A stretch of DNA of 44,149 nucleotides from Billgrantia bachuensis (GTDB taxonomy: Bacteria; Pseudomonadota; Gammaproteobacteria; Pseudomonadales; Halomonadaceae): the NCBI RefSeq assembly GCF_011742165.1, contig NZ_JAAQTO010000060.1, forward strand, positions 1 through 44,149, given 5' to 3'. Numbering within the stretch: the stretch's first letter is position 1; every line of letters starts with the position of its first letter. The notes below the pieces were generated by a model, which was not told the origin of the DNA, did no database searches, and worked only from the letters and a program-made list of their open reading frames with translations. Below, in pieces: positions 8,160 to 16,594 of the stretch. The position numbers and the translations under genes are program-made.

Positions 8160-9161
8160 TCAGGAACGCAGCAGGGTCGACCAGCGTACCAGCCAGGCCT
8201 CGAGAACCAGCTGAGGGTTGGGATTGCCACCCGCGGCCAGCAGACGACGCTGCTCACGGGCGAAGTCCAGCAGCCGGAACCAGTCTTGCACCCGGGCGTT
8301 CTTGACCGCCTGGCGGTAGAGCGGCAACAGGTCGGGGTTGCGTACTTCTTCGGTTTCACCCGACAAGCCCAGGCGGATGAGATCCTCGAGCCAGGCAATA
8401 CCGTACCACAGGATCGACTCCAGGGACTGTCGGTCGAGGCGGGCCGCCTCCGCCACCGGCTCGGCACCGCGCACCAGGGCATCGAAGGTCTCATGCAGTT
8501 GCTTGCGCAGCGCCCTGGATTCGGGGGTGGCCAGCTCGGCCGCCAGCAGCGGCAACCCACCCGAGACCTGGTACCAGAACGCGGCTTCGTCGCGACCGCC
8601 CAGTTGTTTCGCCAGCCATTCCAGGCTCTGTTCGGGTTGCGGTAACGGCAGGCTCCAGTGCTGGCAGCGCGAGCGTATGGTGGCCAGCATGCGCGAGGGA
8701 ACGTCCGCCAGCAACACGAACTGGGTCCGCTCCCCCGGCTCCTCAAGGCTCTTGAGCAGCGCGTTGGCAGCCGCCACGTTCATCGCCTCGGCCGGCGATA
8801 GCACGATCACGCGGTAGCCGCCCTGTTGGGCGGTCTGGGCAACGAAGGCATTGACCTCGCGGATGGGGTCGATGCGGATCTGCCGCTTGCCCTCTTCCGG
8901 CGAGACGCGCAGCAGGTCGGGATGATAGCCGGACGCCAGCATGCGACAGCCGTGGCAATGGCCGCAGGCCACTTCGCCCGGAGAGGTACACAGCAGATAG
9001 CCGATCAGAGCTTCGGCGAAGCGCTGCTTGCCGACGCCATGCGGCCCTGAGAGCAACAGCGCATGAGGCAGCCGAGCACCACGGTACAGCGTCAGGAACT
9101 GACGCCACAGCGGCTCCTGCCAGGGTAGCGGATTCGGCAGGGAGGACTCGCTCACAGCCAT
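8160..9161 (-). CDS. holB: DNA polymerase III delta-prime subunit
   Basis: This 333-aa clamp-loader subunit joins the DnaX/delta complex that loads the beta clamp. It shows a P-loop-like GPHGVGKQ, lacking the usual Thr/Ser as expected for a non-ATPase subunit. A zinc module follows (C-x7-C-x2-C-x2-C, in ACGHCHGC), then the SRC motif (TIRSRCQ) whose Arg acts as a trans arginine finger. The ATG at 9161 overlaps the end of tmk by 10 bp and is preferred to an in-frame ATG at 9185, which has no ribosome binding site. A GTG at 9155 forming GTGA with the tmk stop is a third option. Confidence 0.93.
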   Translation of the reverse strand: MAVSESSLPNPLPWQEPLWRQFLTLYRGARLPHALLLSGPHGVGKQRFAEALIGYLLCTSPGEVACGHCHGCRMLASGYHPDLLRVSPEEGKRQIRIDPIREVNAFVAQTAQQGGYRVIVLSPAEAMNVAAANALLKSLEEPGERTQFVLLADVPSRMLATIRSRCQHWSLPLPQPEQSLEWLAKQLGGRDEAAFWYQVSGGLPLLAAELATPESRALRKQLHETFDALVRGAEPVAEAARLDRQSLESILWYGIAWLEDLIRLGLSGETEEVRNPDLLPLYRQAVKNARVQDWFRLLDFAREQRRLLAAGGNPNPQLVLEAWLVRWSTLLRS

Positions 9162-9805
9162 GCCCCGACCCGCTCTTCCAGGCATGCCGCAAGGCGCGCC
9201 TGCACGGTTTCCAAGGGGGCATCGGCATCGATGACCGCCACCCGCCGGGGCGCCGCGCCGGCCCGGGCCAGGTAGGCTCGCCGCACGGCCTCGAAGAAGG
9301 CCGCGTGCTCCTGTTCGAAGCGGTCACGAGTGTCGCCGCTAGCGGCTAAGCGGCCCTGCAGGCGCCGCTGAGCCGCCTCCACCGGCATGTCGAACAGCAG
9401 CGTCAGGTCGGGCTCTAGCCCCTGCTGAACGAAGCGTTCCAGCTCGGCGATGCGGCCCGGATCGATACCACGCCCACCGCCCTGGTAGGCGAAGGTGGCA
9501 TCGGTAAAACGATCGCAGAGTACCCAGGCGCCCCGTTCCAACGCTGGGCGAATGCGCTGCGCCAAATGCTGGGCTCGAGCGGCGAACACCAGCAGCAATT
9601 CGGCATCGTCGGCGAACGGTTCGTCGGCCTGCGGCGAGAGTAGCAGCTCACGAATGGCTTCGGCCCGCGGTGTGCCGCCCGGCTCCCGAGTGCGCACTAC
9701 CTCGACGCCGCGCGCCACCAGCCACTGGGCCACCCAAGCCAGGTTGGTCGATTTGCCGACTCCCTCGCCGCCTTCCAGGGTGATGAATCGTCCACGCTGT
9801 TGCAT
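9152..9805 (-). CDS. tmk: Thymidylate kinase
   Basis: This 217-aa enzyme phosphorylates dTMP to dTDP for DNA synthesis. The P-loop GGEGVGKST lies near residue 12, the TREPGGT substrate loop follows, and the DRFTDATFAYQGGGR segment supplies the DR(Y/F) motif and thymidine-binding residues. Length is normal for bacterial Tmk. AGGAG lies about 6 nt before the ATG. It is downstream of mltG and overlaps holB, the same mltG-tmk-holB order as in E. coli and Pseudomonas. Confidence 0.96.
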   Translation of the reverse strand: MQQRGRFITLEGGEGVGKSTNLAWVAQWLVARGVEVVRTREPGGTPRAEAIRELLLSPQADEPFADDAELLLVFAARAQHLAQRIRPALERGAWVLCDRFTDATFAYQGGGRGIDPGRIAELERFVQQGLEPDLTLLFDMPVEAAQRRLQGRLAASGDTRDRFEQEHAAFFEAVRRAYLARAGAAPRRVAVIDADAPLETVQARLAACLEERVGAWL

Positions 9806-9829
9806 CGGGGCTCCTGTGCGTCCGGCCGC

Positions 9830-10834
9830 TCAACGGTTGCGAATGTAGCGGTTCACGGCATTGTTGTGTTCGCGCAGCGTACGCGAGAAGTGGTGCGTAC
9901 CGTCGCCCCGCGAGACGAAGTAGAGCGTCTCGCCGGGCAGCGGATCGACGGCGGCTTCGAGCGAGGCGCGCCCCGGCATGGCGATGGGCGTCGGTGGCAT
10001 GCCGTCGATGGTATAGGTGTTGTACGGGGTCGATTCCTGCAGGTCGGCGCGGGTGATGCGACCCTCGTAGCGCTCGCCCATGCCATAGATCACGGTCGGG
10101 TCGGTCTGCAGGCGCATGCCGCGTTCCAGGCGACGCATGAAGACACCGGCAATCTCGCGACGTTCCTCGGGAGCTCCGGTTTCACGCTCGATCAGCGAAG
10201 CCATGATCAGCGCCTCATAGGGCGTCTCGATGGGTAGGTCGTCACTGCGAGTCTCCCAAACCTCGTCCAGCACCTGCTCCATGCGTGCCAATGCCTGACG
10301 CAGGATGTCGACGTCGCTCATGCCCTTGTGGTAGCGATAGGTGTCGGGGAAGAACCAGCCCTCGGGATGGCGCCCTTCGCGGTCGATCAGCGCCATGATC
10401 TCTTCGTCGCTGAGGTCTGCGGTGCGGCTCTCGAGCTTGGGCGCGGCATCGAGACGGGCACGCATCTGGCGGAAGTTCCAGCCCTCCGGAATGGTCAGTG
10501 GATAGGTGACGACCCGGTCGCTGCCGAGCAGCTCGATCAGTTCACGCCCGCTCATGCCCGGCTCGAGCATGTACTCGCCGGCTCGCAACTGCGGAATCGT
10601 ATCGGGTTCGACTCGCGTCAACAGACGAAACGCCCACTCGTCCTCGATCACACCGCGCGCATCGAGGTCCCCGATTACCCGGTTGTACCCCGCCCCACGC
10701 GGTACTTCGTAAAGGGTTTCCTCCTCCACCGAGAGGGGGGCGTCGAGCCGGCTCTCCCAATAGCGATAGCCGGCGAACACCGCCACGGCCGCCAAGACGG
10801 CCAGCACCACCAGAAACTTAACCAAACGCAGCAT
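9830..10834 (-). CDS. mltG: Endolytic murein transglycosylase
   Basis: This 334-aa inner-membrane enzyme cleaves nascent glycan strands in peptidoglycan and is thought to terminate their elongation. An N-terminal membrane anchor spans about residues 4-22, with the rest periplasmic. The catalytic region reads MASLIERETG (Glu216 and Glu218 of the conserved E-x-E), then RLERGMRLQTDPTVIYG, the YceG/MltG signature. A GAGGAAA ribosome binding site precedes the ATG. It lies between pabC and tmk in the conserved fab-pabC-mltG-tmk-holB arrangement. Confidence 0.95.
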   Translation of the reverse strand: MLRLVKFLVVLAVLAAVAVFAGYRYWESRLDAPLSVEEETLYEVPRGAGYNRVIGDLDARGVIEDEWAFRLLTRVEPDTIPQLRAGEYMLEPGMSGRELIELLGSDRVVTYPLTIPEGWNFRQMRARLDAAPKLESRTADLSDEEIMALIDREGRHPEGWFFPDTYRYHKGMSDVDILRQALARMEQVLDEVWETRSDDLPIETPYEALIMASLIERETGAPEERREIAGVFMRRLERGMRLQTDPTVIYGMGERYEGRITRADLQESTPYNTYTIDGMPPTPIAMPGRASLEAAVDPLPGETLYFVSRGDGTHHFSRTLREHNNAVNRYIRNR

Positions 10835-10927
10835 GCGCTTTCCTCGTTGCCCTATTCATTGCCCACTACCTTCAGCCTGCGGAAACAAGCCGGCGAAGTT
10901 CGCCTGGCCAAGTTCGGCCCGCACGGC

Positions 10928-11752
10928 TCAATTTCCGAAGTCTGTCGGGTATCCCAACAGCTCATGGGCTTCCCGCTGAACGCTGCGATGAAGATCGACC
11001 AGCGTCCAACGTCGCTGTAAGACGCCATCGGCGGTATCCAGGCGTTCGACGGGCCAGAGCCCTTGAAGGGAGTTGCCGAGCCACACGGCCTCGGCTTCCA
11101 TCAGCACCTCCGGTCCTGTGCTGACTTCCGTGATCGACAGACGTTCCATCAGGCCAGCTCGCAGCGTACCTGCCACACCGCAACCGTCGAGCCGCGGTGT
11201 TTCGAGCCGCCCCTGGCGCTGCCAGAAAAGGTTCATGCAGGTGGCTTCGATCAGGTTCCCCTGGCTGTCGCACAGCAGCCCTTCAGCTACCTCGTGGTCA
11301 TTCCACTCACTGCGCGCCAGCACGTTCTCGAGCCGATTGAGGTGCTTGATTCCCGCAAGCAGAGGCTGGCTGCCCAGTCGCAAGTGACAATGCCGCACCC
11401 GCACGCCCGCCTCCCACCGCTGGGCCTGGGGCTTGAAGCAGGACAACTGCCACAGCAAGCGCGGCGTGGCCGATGGTGAAGGAAGGTAGCCGCGACCGCC
11501 GCTGCCACGGGTCAGCACCAGTTTGAGCACCTGTAGTCCCGGCCCCGCCAGGGCCGGCAGGCCATCGAGTTCGTCGCTAGCCGGCATGGGAATCCCCAGC
11601 ACGCGACACCCTCTTGCCAACCGGGCCATGTGTTGCGGCCATAGCAAGGGTTCGCCATCACGCACCAGCACGGTCTCGAACAGCCCGTCGCCATAGGCCA
11701 GGCCACGATCGTCGACCGGAATCTGTGCTTGCACCAGCGGCCGGGTCATCAA
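10928..11752 (-). CDS. pabC: Aminodeoxychorismate lyase
   Basis: This 274-aa fold-type IV PLP enzyme converts 4-amino-4-deoxychorismate to p-aminobenzoate and pyruvate for folate. Supporting motifs are RGLAYGDGLFET (residues 16-27), KLVLTRGSGGRGY, the PLP Lys136 in GIKHLNRLENVLAR, and EATCMNLFW with the conserved Glu. It starts 5 nt after the fabF stop with two consecutive ATG codons and a weak ribosome binding site, so translation probably depends on fabF coupling. Related branched-chain aminotransferases share the fold, but position and the KHLNRLEN motif favour PabC. Confidence 0.93.
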   Translation of the reverse strand: MMTRPLVQAQIPVDDRGLAYGDGLFETVLVRDGEPLLWPQHMARLARGCRVLGIPMPASDELDGLPALAGPGLQVLKLVLTRGSGGRGYLPSPSATPRLLWQLSCFKPQAQRWEAGVRVRHCHLRLGSQPLLAGIKHLNRLENVLARSEWNDHEVAEGLLCDSQGNLIEATCMNLFWQRQGRLETPRLDGCGVAGTLRAGLMERLSITEVSTGPEVLMEAEAVWLGNSLQGLWPVERLDTADGVLQRRWTLVDLHRSVQREAHELLGYPTDFGN

Positions 11753-11757
11753 AAGGC

Positions 11758-12996
11758 TCAGCGCAGCCGGGAAAACACCAGGGTACCGTTGGTGCCACCG
11801 AAGCCAAATGAATTGGATAGCGCCACGTCGATCTTCATCTCACGCGCAGTATGCGGCACGTAGTCGAGATCGCAGCCTTCCTGGGGGTTGTCCAGGTTGA
11901 TGGTCGGCGGTGCCACCTGATCCCGAATTGCCAGAATGCAGAAGACCGCCTCGACGGCGCCGGCAGCACCCAGCAGATGACCGATCATCGACTTGGTGGA
12001 ACTCACCGCCACGGAAGAGGCGTCCTCGCCCAGCACCTTTTTCACCGCACGGGTCTCGGCCAGATCTCCGGCCGGAGTCGAAGTGCCATGAGCATTGATG
12101 TAGTCGACCTTCGACGTATCCAGGCCCGCATCGCGTATGGCGTTACGCATGGACAGCGCCGCCCCGTTGCCGTCCTCGGGCGGTGCGGTCATGTGGTAGG
12201 CATCGTCGCTCATGCCGAAACCGGTCAACTCGGCGTAGATGCGCGCGCCACGCGCCTTGGCGTGCTCGTACTCCTCGAGCACCAGGACGCCCGCGCCGTC
12301 CGACAGCACGAAGCCGTCGCGGTCGCGGTCCCAGGGGCGACTGGCGGCCTGAGGATCGTCGTTGCGGGTCGACAACGCCCGCGCTGCGGAAAACCCGCCC
12401 AGGCCCAGCGGCGTGGTGGCCATTTCGGCGCCACCGCAGATCATCACGTCGGCATCGCCGTAGGCAATGGTGCGTGCGCTGTAGCCGATGTTGTGAGTGC
12501 CGGTAGTACAAGCGGTGGTGATGGCGATATTGGGGCCACGGAAGCCATGCTGGATGGCCAGGTTGCCGGAAATCATGTTGATGATCGATCCGGGTACGAA
12601 GAACGGCGAGATACGGCGCGCACCGCCCTTGTGGAGAGCATTGTGGTTCTGCTCGATCATCGGCAGCCCACCGATACCGGAACCGATGGCGACACCGATA
12701 CGCTCGGCGTTCTCCTCGCTGCACTCGATACCGGCATCCTTGATGGCCTGCGCTCCCGCTGCCACTCCGTACTGGATGAACAGATCCATTTTGCGCGCAT
12801 CTTTCGGGTTCAGGTACGGGCTGATGTCGAAGTTCTTGACCGAACCGCCGAAGCGAGTGTTGAAGCCGGTAGCATCGAAATGCTCGATGGGCGCAATACC
12901 GCTGTTGCCGGCCAGGATATTTTCCCAGCTCTCTTCGACGGTATTGCCCACCGGCGTGACCAGCCCCAGCCCGGTCACCACAACTCTACGAGCCAT
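11758..12996 (-). CDS. fabF: Beta-ketoacyl-ACP synthase II
   Basis: This 412-aa KAS II condensing enzyme elongates acyl-ACP with malonyl-ACP and governs the temperature-dependent step to C18:1. The catalytic Cys163 lies in TTACTTGTHN, and the two active-site histidines lie in NAHGTSTPAGD and SMIGHLLGAAGA, with the conserved Lys of STKSMIGH. I chose the ATG of MARRVVVTG (12996), which has GGAGG 9 nt upstream; an in-frame codon at 13026 would add 10 atypical residues. A terminator separates it from acpP, and a TATAAT box upstream suggests its own promoter. Confidence 0.97.
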   Translation of the reverse strand: MARRVVVTGLGLVTPVGNTVEESWENILAGNSGIAPIEHFDATGFNTRFGGSVKNFDISPYLNPKDARKMDLFIQYGVAAGAQAIKDAGIECSEENAERIGVAIGSGIGGLPMIEQNHNALHKGGARRISPFFVPGSIINMISGNLAIQHGFRGPNIAITTACTTGTHNIGYSARTIAYGDADVMICGGAEMATTPLGLGGFSAARALSTRNDDPQAASRPWDRDRDGFVLSDGAGVLVLEEYEHAKARGARIYAELTGFGMSDDAYHMTAPPEDGNGAALSMRNAIRDAGLDTSKVDYINAHGTSTPAGDLAETRAVKKVLGEDASSVAVSSTKSMIGHLLGAAGAVEAVFCILAIRDQVAPPTINLDNPQEGCDLDYVPHTAREMKIDVALSNSFGFGGTNGTLVFSRLR

Positions 12997-13055
12997 CAGA
13001 AATCCTCCAGACAACCTTGATGACACGGCCCTTCTCCCAGACCGTCATTGCGCGC

Positions 13056-13084
13056 ATTATACCGGACATGCTCCTTGCATGGGC
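13056..13084 (-). promoter_or_regulatory. Candidate fabF promoter
   Basis: On the minus strand a perfect -10 TATAAT (13056-13061) lies about 60 nt before the fabF ATG and just downstream of the acpP terminator. The -35 position at 17-nt spacing reads GCCCAT, a poor match, so an activator or only modest strength would be expected. It predicts a transcript starting near 13049. Confidence 0.5.
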
Positions 13085-13106
13085 AGCCACGGTCTCGATA
13101 CAAAGC

Positions 13107-13138
13107 AAAAAGCCGCCCTGGCACTCAGGACGGCTTTT
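13107..13138 (-). terminator. Terminator / attenuator between acpP and fabF
   Basis: Read on the minus strand, a 13-bp stem (AAAAGCCGTCCTG with CAGGGCGGCTTTT, one G-U pair, AGTG loop) ends in TTTTTG. This is a good Rho-independent terminator about 50 nt past the acpP stop. Partial read-through would give more acpP than fabF mRNA. The flanking A-run means it could also terminate plus-strand transcripts. Confidence 0.85.
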
Positions 13139-13189
13139 CAAGGGCCCTCAACGGAACCCTTCACTCAGCAAGCGGTGACGACCGCGCCC

Positions 13190-13423
13190 TTACTGATGGG
13201 CGTTGACGTAATCGATGGCTTCCTGAACGGTGGTAATCTTCTCGGCTTCTTCATCGGGAATTTCGGTATCGAATTCCTCTTCGAGCGCCATGACCAGCTC
13301 GACGGTATCCAGGGAATCAGCGCCAAGGTCCTCGGTGAAGGAGGAGCTATTCTGGATATCCTCTTCCTTGACATTCAGGCGCTCGGCCACAACCTTCTTC
13401 ACGCGCTCTTCGATGGTGCTCAT
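13190..13423 (-). CDS. acpP: Acyl carrier protein
   Basis: A 77-aa acidic protein that carries growing acyl chains on 4'-phosphopantetheine. Ser37 in the GADSLD motif is the attachment site, and helix II follows (DTVELVMALEEEF). It is nearly collinear with E. coli AcpP. A GGAG site precedes the ATG. It lies between fabG and fabF, with its own candidate promoter upstream and a terminator downstream, the usual way to get very high ACP levels from a fab cluster. Confidence 0.98.
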   Translation of the reverse strand: MSTIEERVKKVVAERLNVKEEDIQNSSSFTEDLGADSLDTVELVMALEEEFDTEIPDEEAEKITTVQEAIDYVNAHQ

Positions 13424-13497
13424 TATACGTACTCCAGTCGTTCAAGTTAGCCGTTCAGATGACCAGCCGTTTGGTCCGCAAACTCAAGCTGCGGGGT

Positions 13498-13526
13498 AGT
13501 TTATAGACGCCCCCCTGTCGGCGCAA
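13498..13526 (-). promoter_or_regulatory. Candidate acpP promoter
   Basis: In the 122-bp fabG-acpP gap, the minus strand reads TTGCGC (13521-13526), a 17-nt spacer, and TAAACT (13498-13503). An overlapping TATAAA at 13500-13505 would give a 15-nt spacer. A start near 13491 predicts a leader of about 68 nt for acpP. Confidence 0.5.
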
Positions 13527-13545
13527 CCACCGACCCGCAGGGGCT

Positions 13546-14289
13546 TCAACGCATGTTCATGCCGCCGTTGACCTGCAACGTCTCGCCGGTGATGTAACCG
13601 GCGCCCTCGCTCGCCAGGAAACCGACGGCAGCCGCGATCTCGTCGGGCTCACCAAGACGCGCCAGCGGAATCTGGGTCAACAGTGCCTGGTGCTGCTCCT
13701 CGGGCAGTGCCCGCGTCATGTCGGTGGCAATGAAGCCAGGTGCCACGGCGTTGACGGTGATCGCCCTCGATGCCACCTCACGCGCCAGAGCGCGAGTGAA
13801 GCCTTCCATGCCCGCCTTGGCGGCAGCATAGTTGGTCTGGCCGAGATTGCCCATGGTCGCTACGACTGAACTGATGCTGACGATACGACCGAAACGGGCT
13901 CGGGTCATGCCGCGCAGGCACGCCTTGGTGACCCGATAGACCGACTTGAGGTTGGTGTCGAGCACCGCATCCCATTCGTCTTCTTTCATGCGCATCAGCA
14001 GATTGTCACGCGTGATGCCGGCATTGTTGACCAGAATGGTGGGTGCGCCAAACTCCTCGGTGACGGCCTTGACCAGTGCGTCGACACTGGCCTGATCGGT
14101 CACGTCGAGTGCCCTGCCGGCACCTTCGATGCCGTTGGCACGCAGGTCTTCATCGATCCTGGCCGCCCCTGATTCGGTGGTGGCGGTACCGATCACTACG
14201 CGCCCCTGTCGGCCAAGCTCATGGGCAATGGCCTGGCCAATGCCACGGCTGGCACCGGTCACCAAGGCGATTCTGCGTTCGCTGGACAT
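13546..14289 (-). CDS. fabG: 3-oxoacyl-ACP reductase
   Basis: This 247-aa short-chain dehydrogenase performs the NADPH-dependent reduction of beta-ketoacyl-ACP. The cofactor motif TGASRGIG lies at residues 11-18 and NNAG at 88-91. The catalytic triad is Ser141 (SISSVV), Tyr154 and Lys158 (NYAAAK). The C-terminal GETLQVNGGMNM is the typical FabG end. It lies downstream of fabD and upstream of acpP, in the standard order. The ribosome binding site (AGG, 5 nt) is modest. Confidence 0.97.
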   Translation of the reverse strand: MSSERRIALVTGASRGIGQAIAHELGRQGRVVIGTATTESGAARIDEDLRANGIEGAGRALDVTDQASVDALVKAVTEEFGAPTILVNNAGITRDNLLMRMKEDEWDAVLDTNLKSVYRVTKACLRGMTRARFGRIVSISSVVATMGNLGQTNYAAAKAGMEGFTRALAREVASRAITVNAVAPGFIATDMTRALPEEQHQALLTQIPLARLGEPDEIAAAVGFLASEGAGYITGETLQVNGGMNMR

Positions 14290-14360
14290 AACCTGTTCCC
14301 GCTCCGAATGCTGTTTGGTCCTGGGGCTCGATGCCCCTCCTTGTATGGGCTGGCCGTGCC

Positions 14361-15314
14361 TTACTGACCGACCGCCTCGCGTGCCAGGCCAAGCGCTGCC
14401 TCAAGACTGTCGGGGTCATTGACCGCCAGCCCCTTGCTGCCCTTGGCGATGCGCTTGCCGAGGCCGGTAAGCACCTTGCCCGGCCCGCATTCGATGAACA
14501 CAGAGGCACCCGCCGCCTCCATCGCTTCGACGCATGAGGTCCAGCGCACCGGCTGGTAGAGCTGTTCGACCAGGCGCGTACGTAATGTCTCGACATCGGC
14601 ATGGGCCTGGGCGTCCACGTTCTGGTAAACGGTATAGCGCGGCGGACGCATGTCGAGTTCGGCCATGGCGGTCTTGAGCCGCTCGGCGGCCGGTCGCATC
14701 AGAGCACAGTGCGAAGGTACCGAGACCGGCAACGGCATGGCGCGCTTGGCCCCTGCCTGCTGGCACAGGGCGATGGCGCGCTCCACGGCGGACTTGTCGC
14801 CAGCGATCACCACCTGCCCCGGGGCATTGTAGTTCACCGCCGCCACGACCTCATTCTGCGCTGCCTCGGCGCAGGCCGTTTCAACGGTGGCAGCCTCGAG
14901 CCCGAGGATGGCCGCCATGCCGCCCCGACCGACCGGGACCGCCTCCTGCATCGCCTCGCCACGCAAGCGCACCAGGCGAACGCCATCGGCGAAACCCATG
15001 ACGCCGGCACATACCATGGCACTGTATTCGCCCAGGCTATGCCCCGCCATGGCGCCGGGGCGAGGGCCCTCCAGCTCCTGCCATACCCGCCAGATGGCAA
15101 CGCTGGCCGTCAGCAGCGCCGGTTGAGTACAGGCGGTAGCGTTCAGAGCCTCGTCGGGCCCCTCCTGGACCACTTTCCACAGGTCGTAGCCCAACGCATC
15201 GGCGGCTTCTTCGAAGGTCGTCCGCACGACGCTGTAGCGTTCCGCCAGCTCCCGCAGCATACCCACCTGCTGGGAGCCTTGCCCGGGAAAGACGAGGGCA
15301 AGGGGTTGAGTCAT
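14361..15314 (-). CDS. fabD: Malonyl-CoA:ACP transacylase
   Basis: This 317-aa enzyme loads malonyl groups onto ACP for fatty-acid elongation. FPGQGSQ (residues 9-15) is the N-terminal motif, GHSLGE has nucleophile Ser93, and the conserved His lies in PSHCALM. The ATG of MTQPLALVF (15314) is chosen as the family start, 5 nt after the plsX stop. Upstream in-frame codons to 15350 lie inside plsX and add atypical residues. It belongs to the plsX-fabD-fabG-acpP unit. Confidence 0.96.
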   Translation of the reverse strand: MTQPLALVFPGQGSQQVGMLRELAERYSVVRTTFEEAADALGYDLWKVVQEGPDEALNATACTQPALLTASVAIWRVWQELEGPRPGAMAGHSLGEYSAMVCAGVMGFADGVRLVRLRGEAMQEAVPVGRGGMAAILGLEAATVETACAEAAQNEVVAAVNYNAPGQVVIAGDKSAVERAIALCQQAGAKRAMPLPVSVPSHCALMRPAAERLKTAMAELDMRPPRYTVYQNVDAQAHADVETLRTRLVEQLYQPVRWTSCVEAMEAAGASVFIECGPGKVLTGLGKRIAKGSKGLAVNDPDSLEAALGLAREAVGQ

Positions 15315-15319
15315 GTCGT

Positions 15320-16357
15320 TCACCATTGCTCTTGTTGAGTGCTGCCACAACGGGCATCCAGCTCCACGGCGAGTCGCGCCGGCAAGCCACGCCTGACCTC
15401 CTGCACGGCCCGCGACACAGCATAGGAAAAGCCAGTGGCATCGGCACTGCCGTGACTCTTGATCACGATGCCATCGAGCCCCAGCAGGCTGGCGCCATTG
15501 TAGCGCACCGGATCGAGTTCATTCTTCAACCGACGTAGCGCCGGCCTTGCCAACATGCCGACCAGACGGCTGCTCCAGTGCGACTCAAAGGTCAACTGAA
15601 CCCGCTCGATCAGCATGCGCGCCAATCCTTCGCTGGCCTTGAGTACCGCATTGCCAACGAAACCATCACACACCACCACATCGGCGGAGCCGGCAAATAT
15701 TCCGTCCCCTTCGATGAAGCCGATATAGTTCAGCGAGCCCATTGCCCTCAGCAGCGCATCCGCTTGGCGCACCGCCTCACTACCCTTGGTGCCCTCACTG
15801 CCCACATTGAGCAGCGCCACCCTGGGTGCGGCGAGTCCATCCACGTGGCGCGCCATGACTTCCCCCATGCGGGCGAAATCCACCAACCGCCCTGCGGTGA
15901 CATCGACGTTGGCGCCGAGGTCCAGCAGGTAGCAGCGCCCGTCGCTACGGGTCGGGATGGCAGTGCAGATGGCCGGGCGCGGGATGTCCGCCACGGTGCC
16001 TAACGCGCGCCGAGCCAGAGCCATCAGGGCACCGGTATTGCCGGCACTGACACCCGCCGCAGCATTGCGGTTGGCCACGTGGGCAAGCATCAGCGCCATG
16101 CTCGTCTCGCCGCCACGCCGCAGCGCATCGGAGGGTCTCTGGTTCTGGCGAATCAGACCCGGCGCATGATGGACGGACAGATGCGAACCGGCCGCGGCGA
16201 GATGCCGCGGCAGATTCTCGAGCTCGTTTGACAGCTGGTCGCCCGGGCCGAACAGATCGACCTCCAGCCCTGGGCATGCCTGGACTGCAGCAGCCGCACC
16301 GTGGACGGCGACAGCGGGACCGGCGTCGCCGCCCATCGCATCGATGGCAATCCGCAC
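15320..16357 (-). CDS. plsX: Phosphate acyltransferase
   Basis: This 345-aa protein makes acyl-phosphate from acyl-ACP, feeding PlsY for glycerol-3-phosphate acylation and so linking fatty-acid to phospholipid synthesis. IAIDAMGGDAGP at the N-terminus is the PlsX signature; GVSAGNTGALMA and VVCDGFVGNAVLKASEG are also conserved. The start is GTG (CGG ATT GCC next), with no obvious ribosome binding site and 35 nt after rpmF, so translation may be weak or coupled. It peripherally associates with the membrane in other bacteria. Confidence 0.96.
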   Translation of the reverse strand: MRIAIDAMGGDAGPAVAVHGAAAAVQACPGLEVDLFGPGDQLSNELENLPRHLAAAGSHLSVHHAPGLIRQNQRPSDALRRGGETSMALMLAHVANRNAAAGVSAGNTGALMALARRALGTVADIPRPAICTAIPTRSDGRCYLLDLGANVDVTAGRLVDFARMGEVMARHVDGLAAPRVALLNVGSEGTKGSEAVRQADALLRAMGSLNYIGFIEGDGIFAGSADVVVCDGFVGNAVLKASEGLARMLIERVQLTFESHWSSRLVGMLARPALRRLKNELDPVRYNGASLLGLDGIVIKSHGSADATGFSYAVSRAVQEVRRGLPARLAVELDARCGSTQQEQW

Positions 16358-16392
16358 GTTCAGGTGCCGATGGTCATCGACAGTGGGTCGAC

Positions 16393-16563
16393 TCAGGCGT
16401 CGACCACCTTGCGACCACGGTAGAAACCGTCCGGAGAGACGTGATGACGCAGGTGAGTGGTACCGGTTTCCTTGTCCTGGGACAGGGTCGGTGCGCTCAA
16501 GGCGTCGTGGCTGCGACGCATGCCGCGCTTGGAACGAGTCTTACGATTCTGTTGAACTGCCAT
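16393..16563 (-). CDS. rpmF: 50S ribosomal protein L32
   Basis: A 56-aa basic protein beginning MAVQQNRKTRSKRGMRRSHD and ending GFYRGRKVVDA, clearly bacterial L32. It is the zinc-free form: the CxxC pairs of the C+ paralogue are absent, with HLRHHV in that region. GGAGTGA lies about 7 nt before the ATG. It sits between yceD and plsX, the conserved yceD-rpmF-plsX arrangement that ties ribosome and lipid synthesis. Confidence 0.97.
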   Translation of the reverse strand: MAVQQNRKTRSKRGMRRSHDALSAPTLSQDKETGTTHLRHHVSPDGFYRGRKVVDA

Positions 16564-16594
16564 GGGTGTCACTCCGAAGTGAGACGATAAACAA

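Noticed and set aside
11851..13020. 389-codon open frame antisense to fabF
   Set aside because: Shadow of fabF. It runs through the acpP-fabF control region boundary and resembles no known protein.
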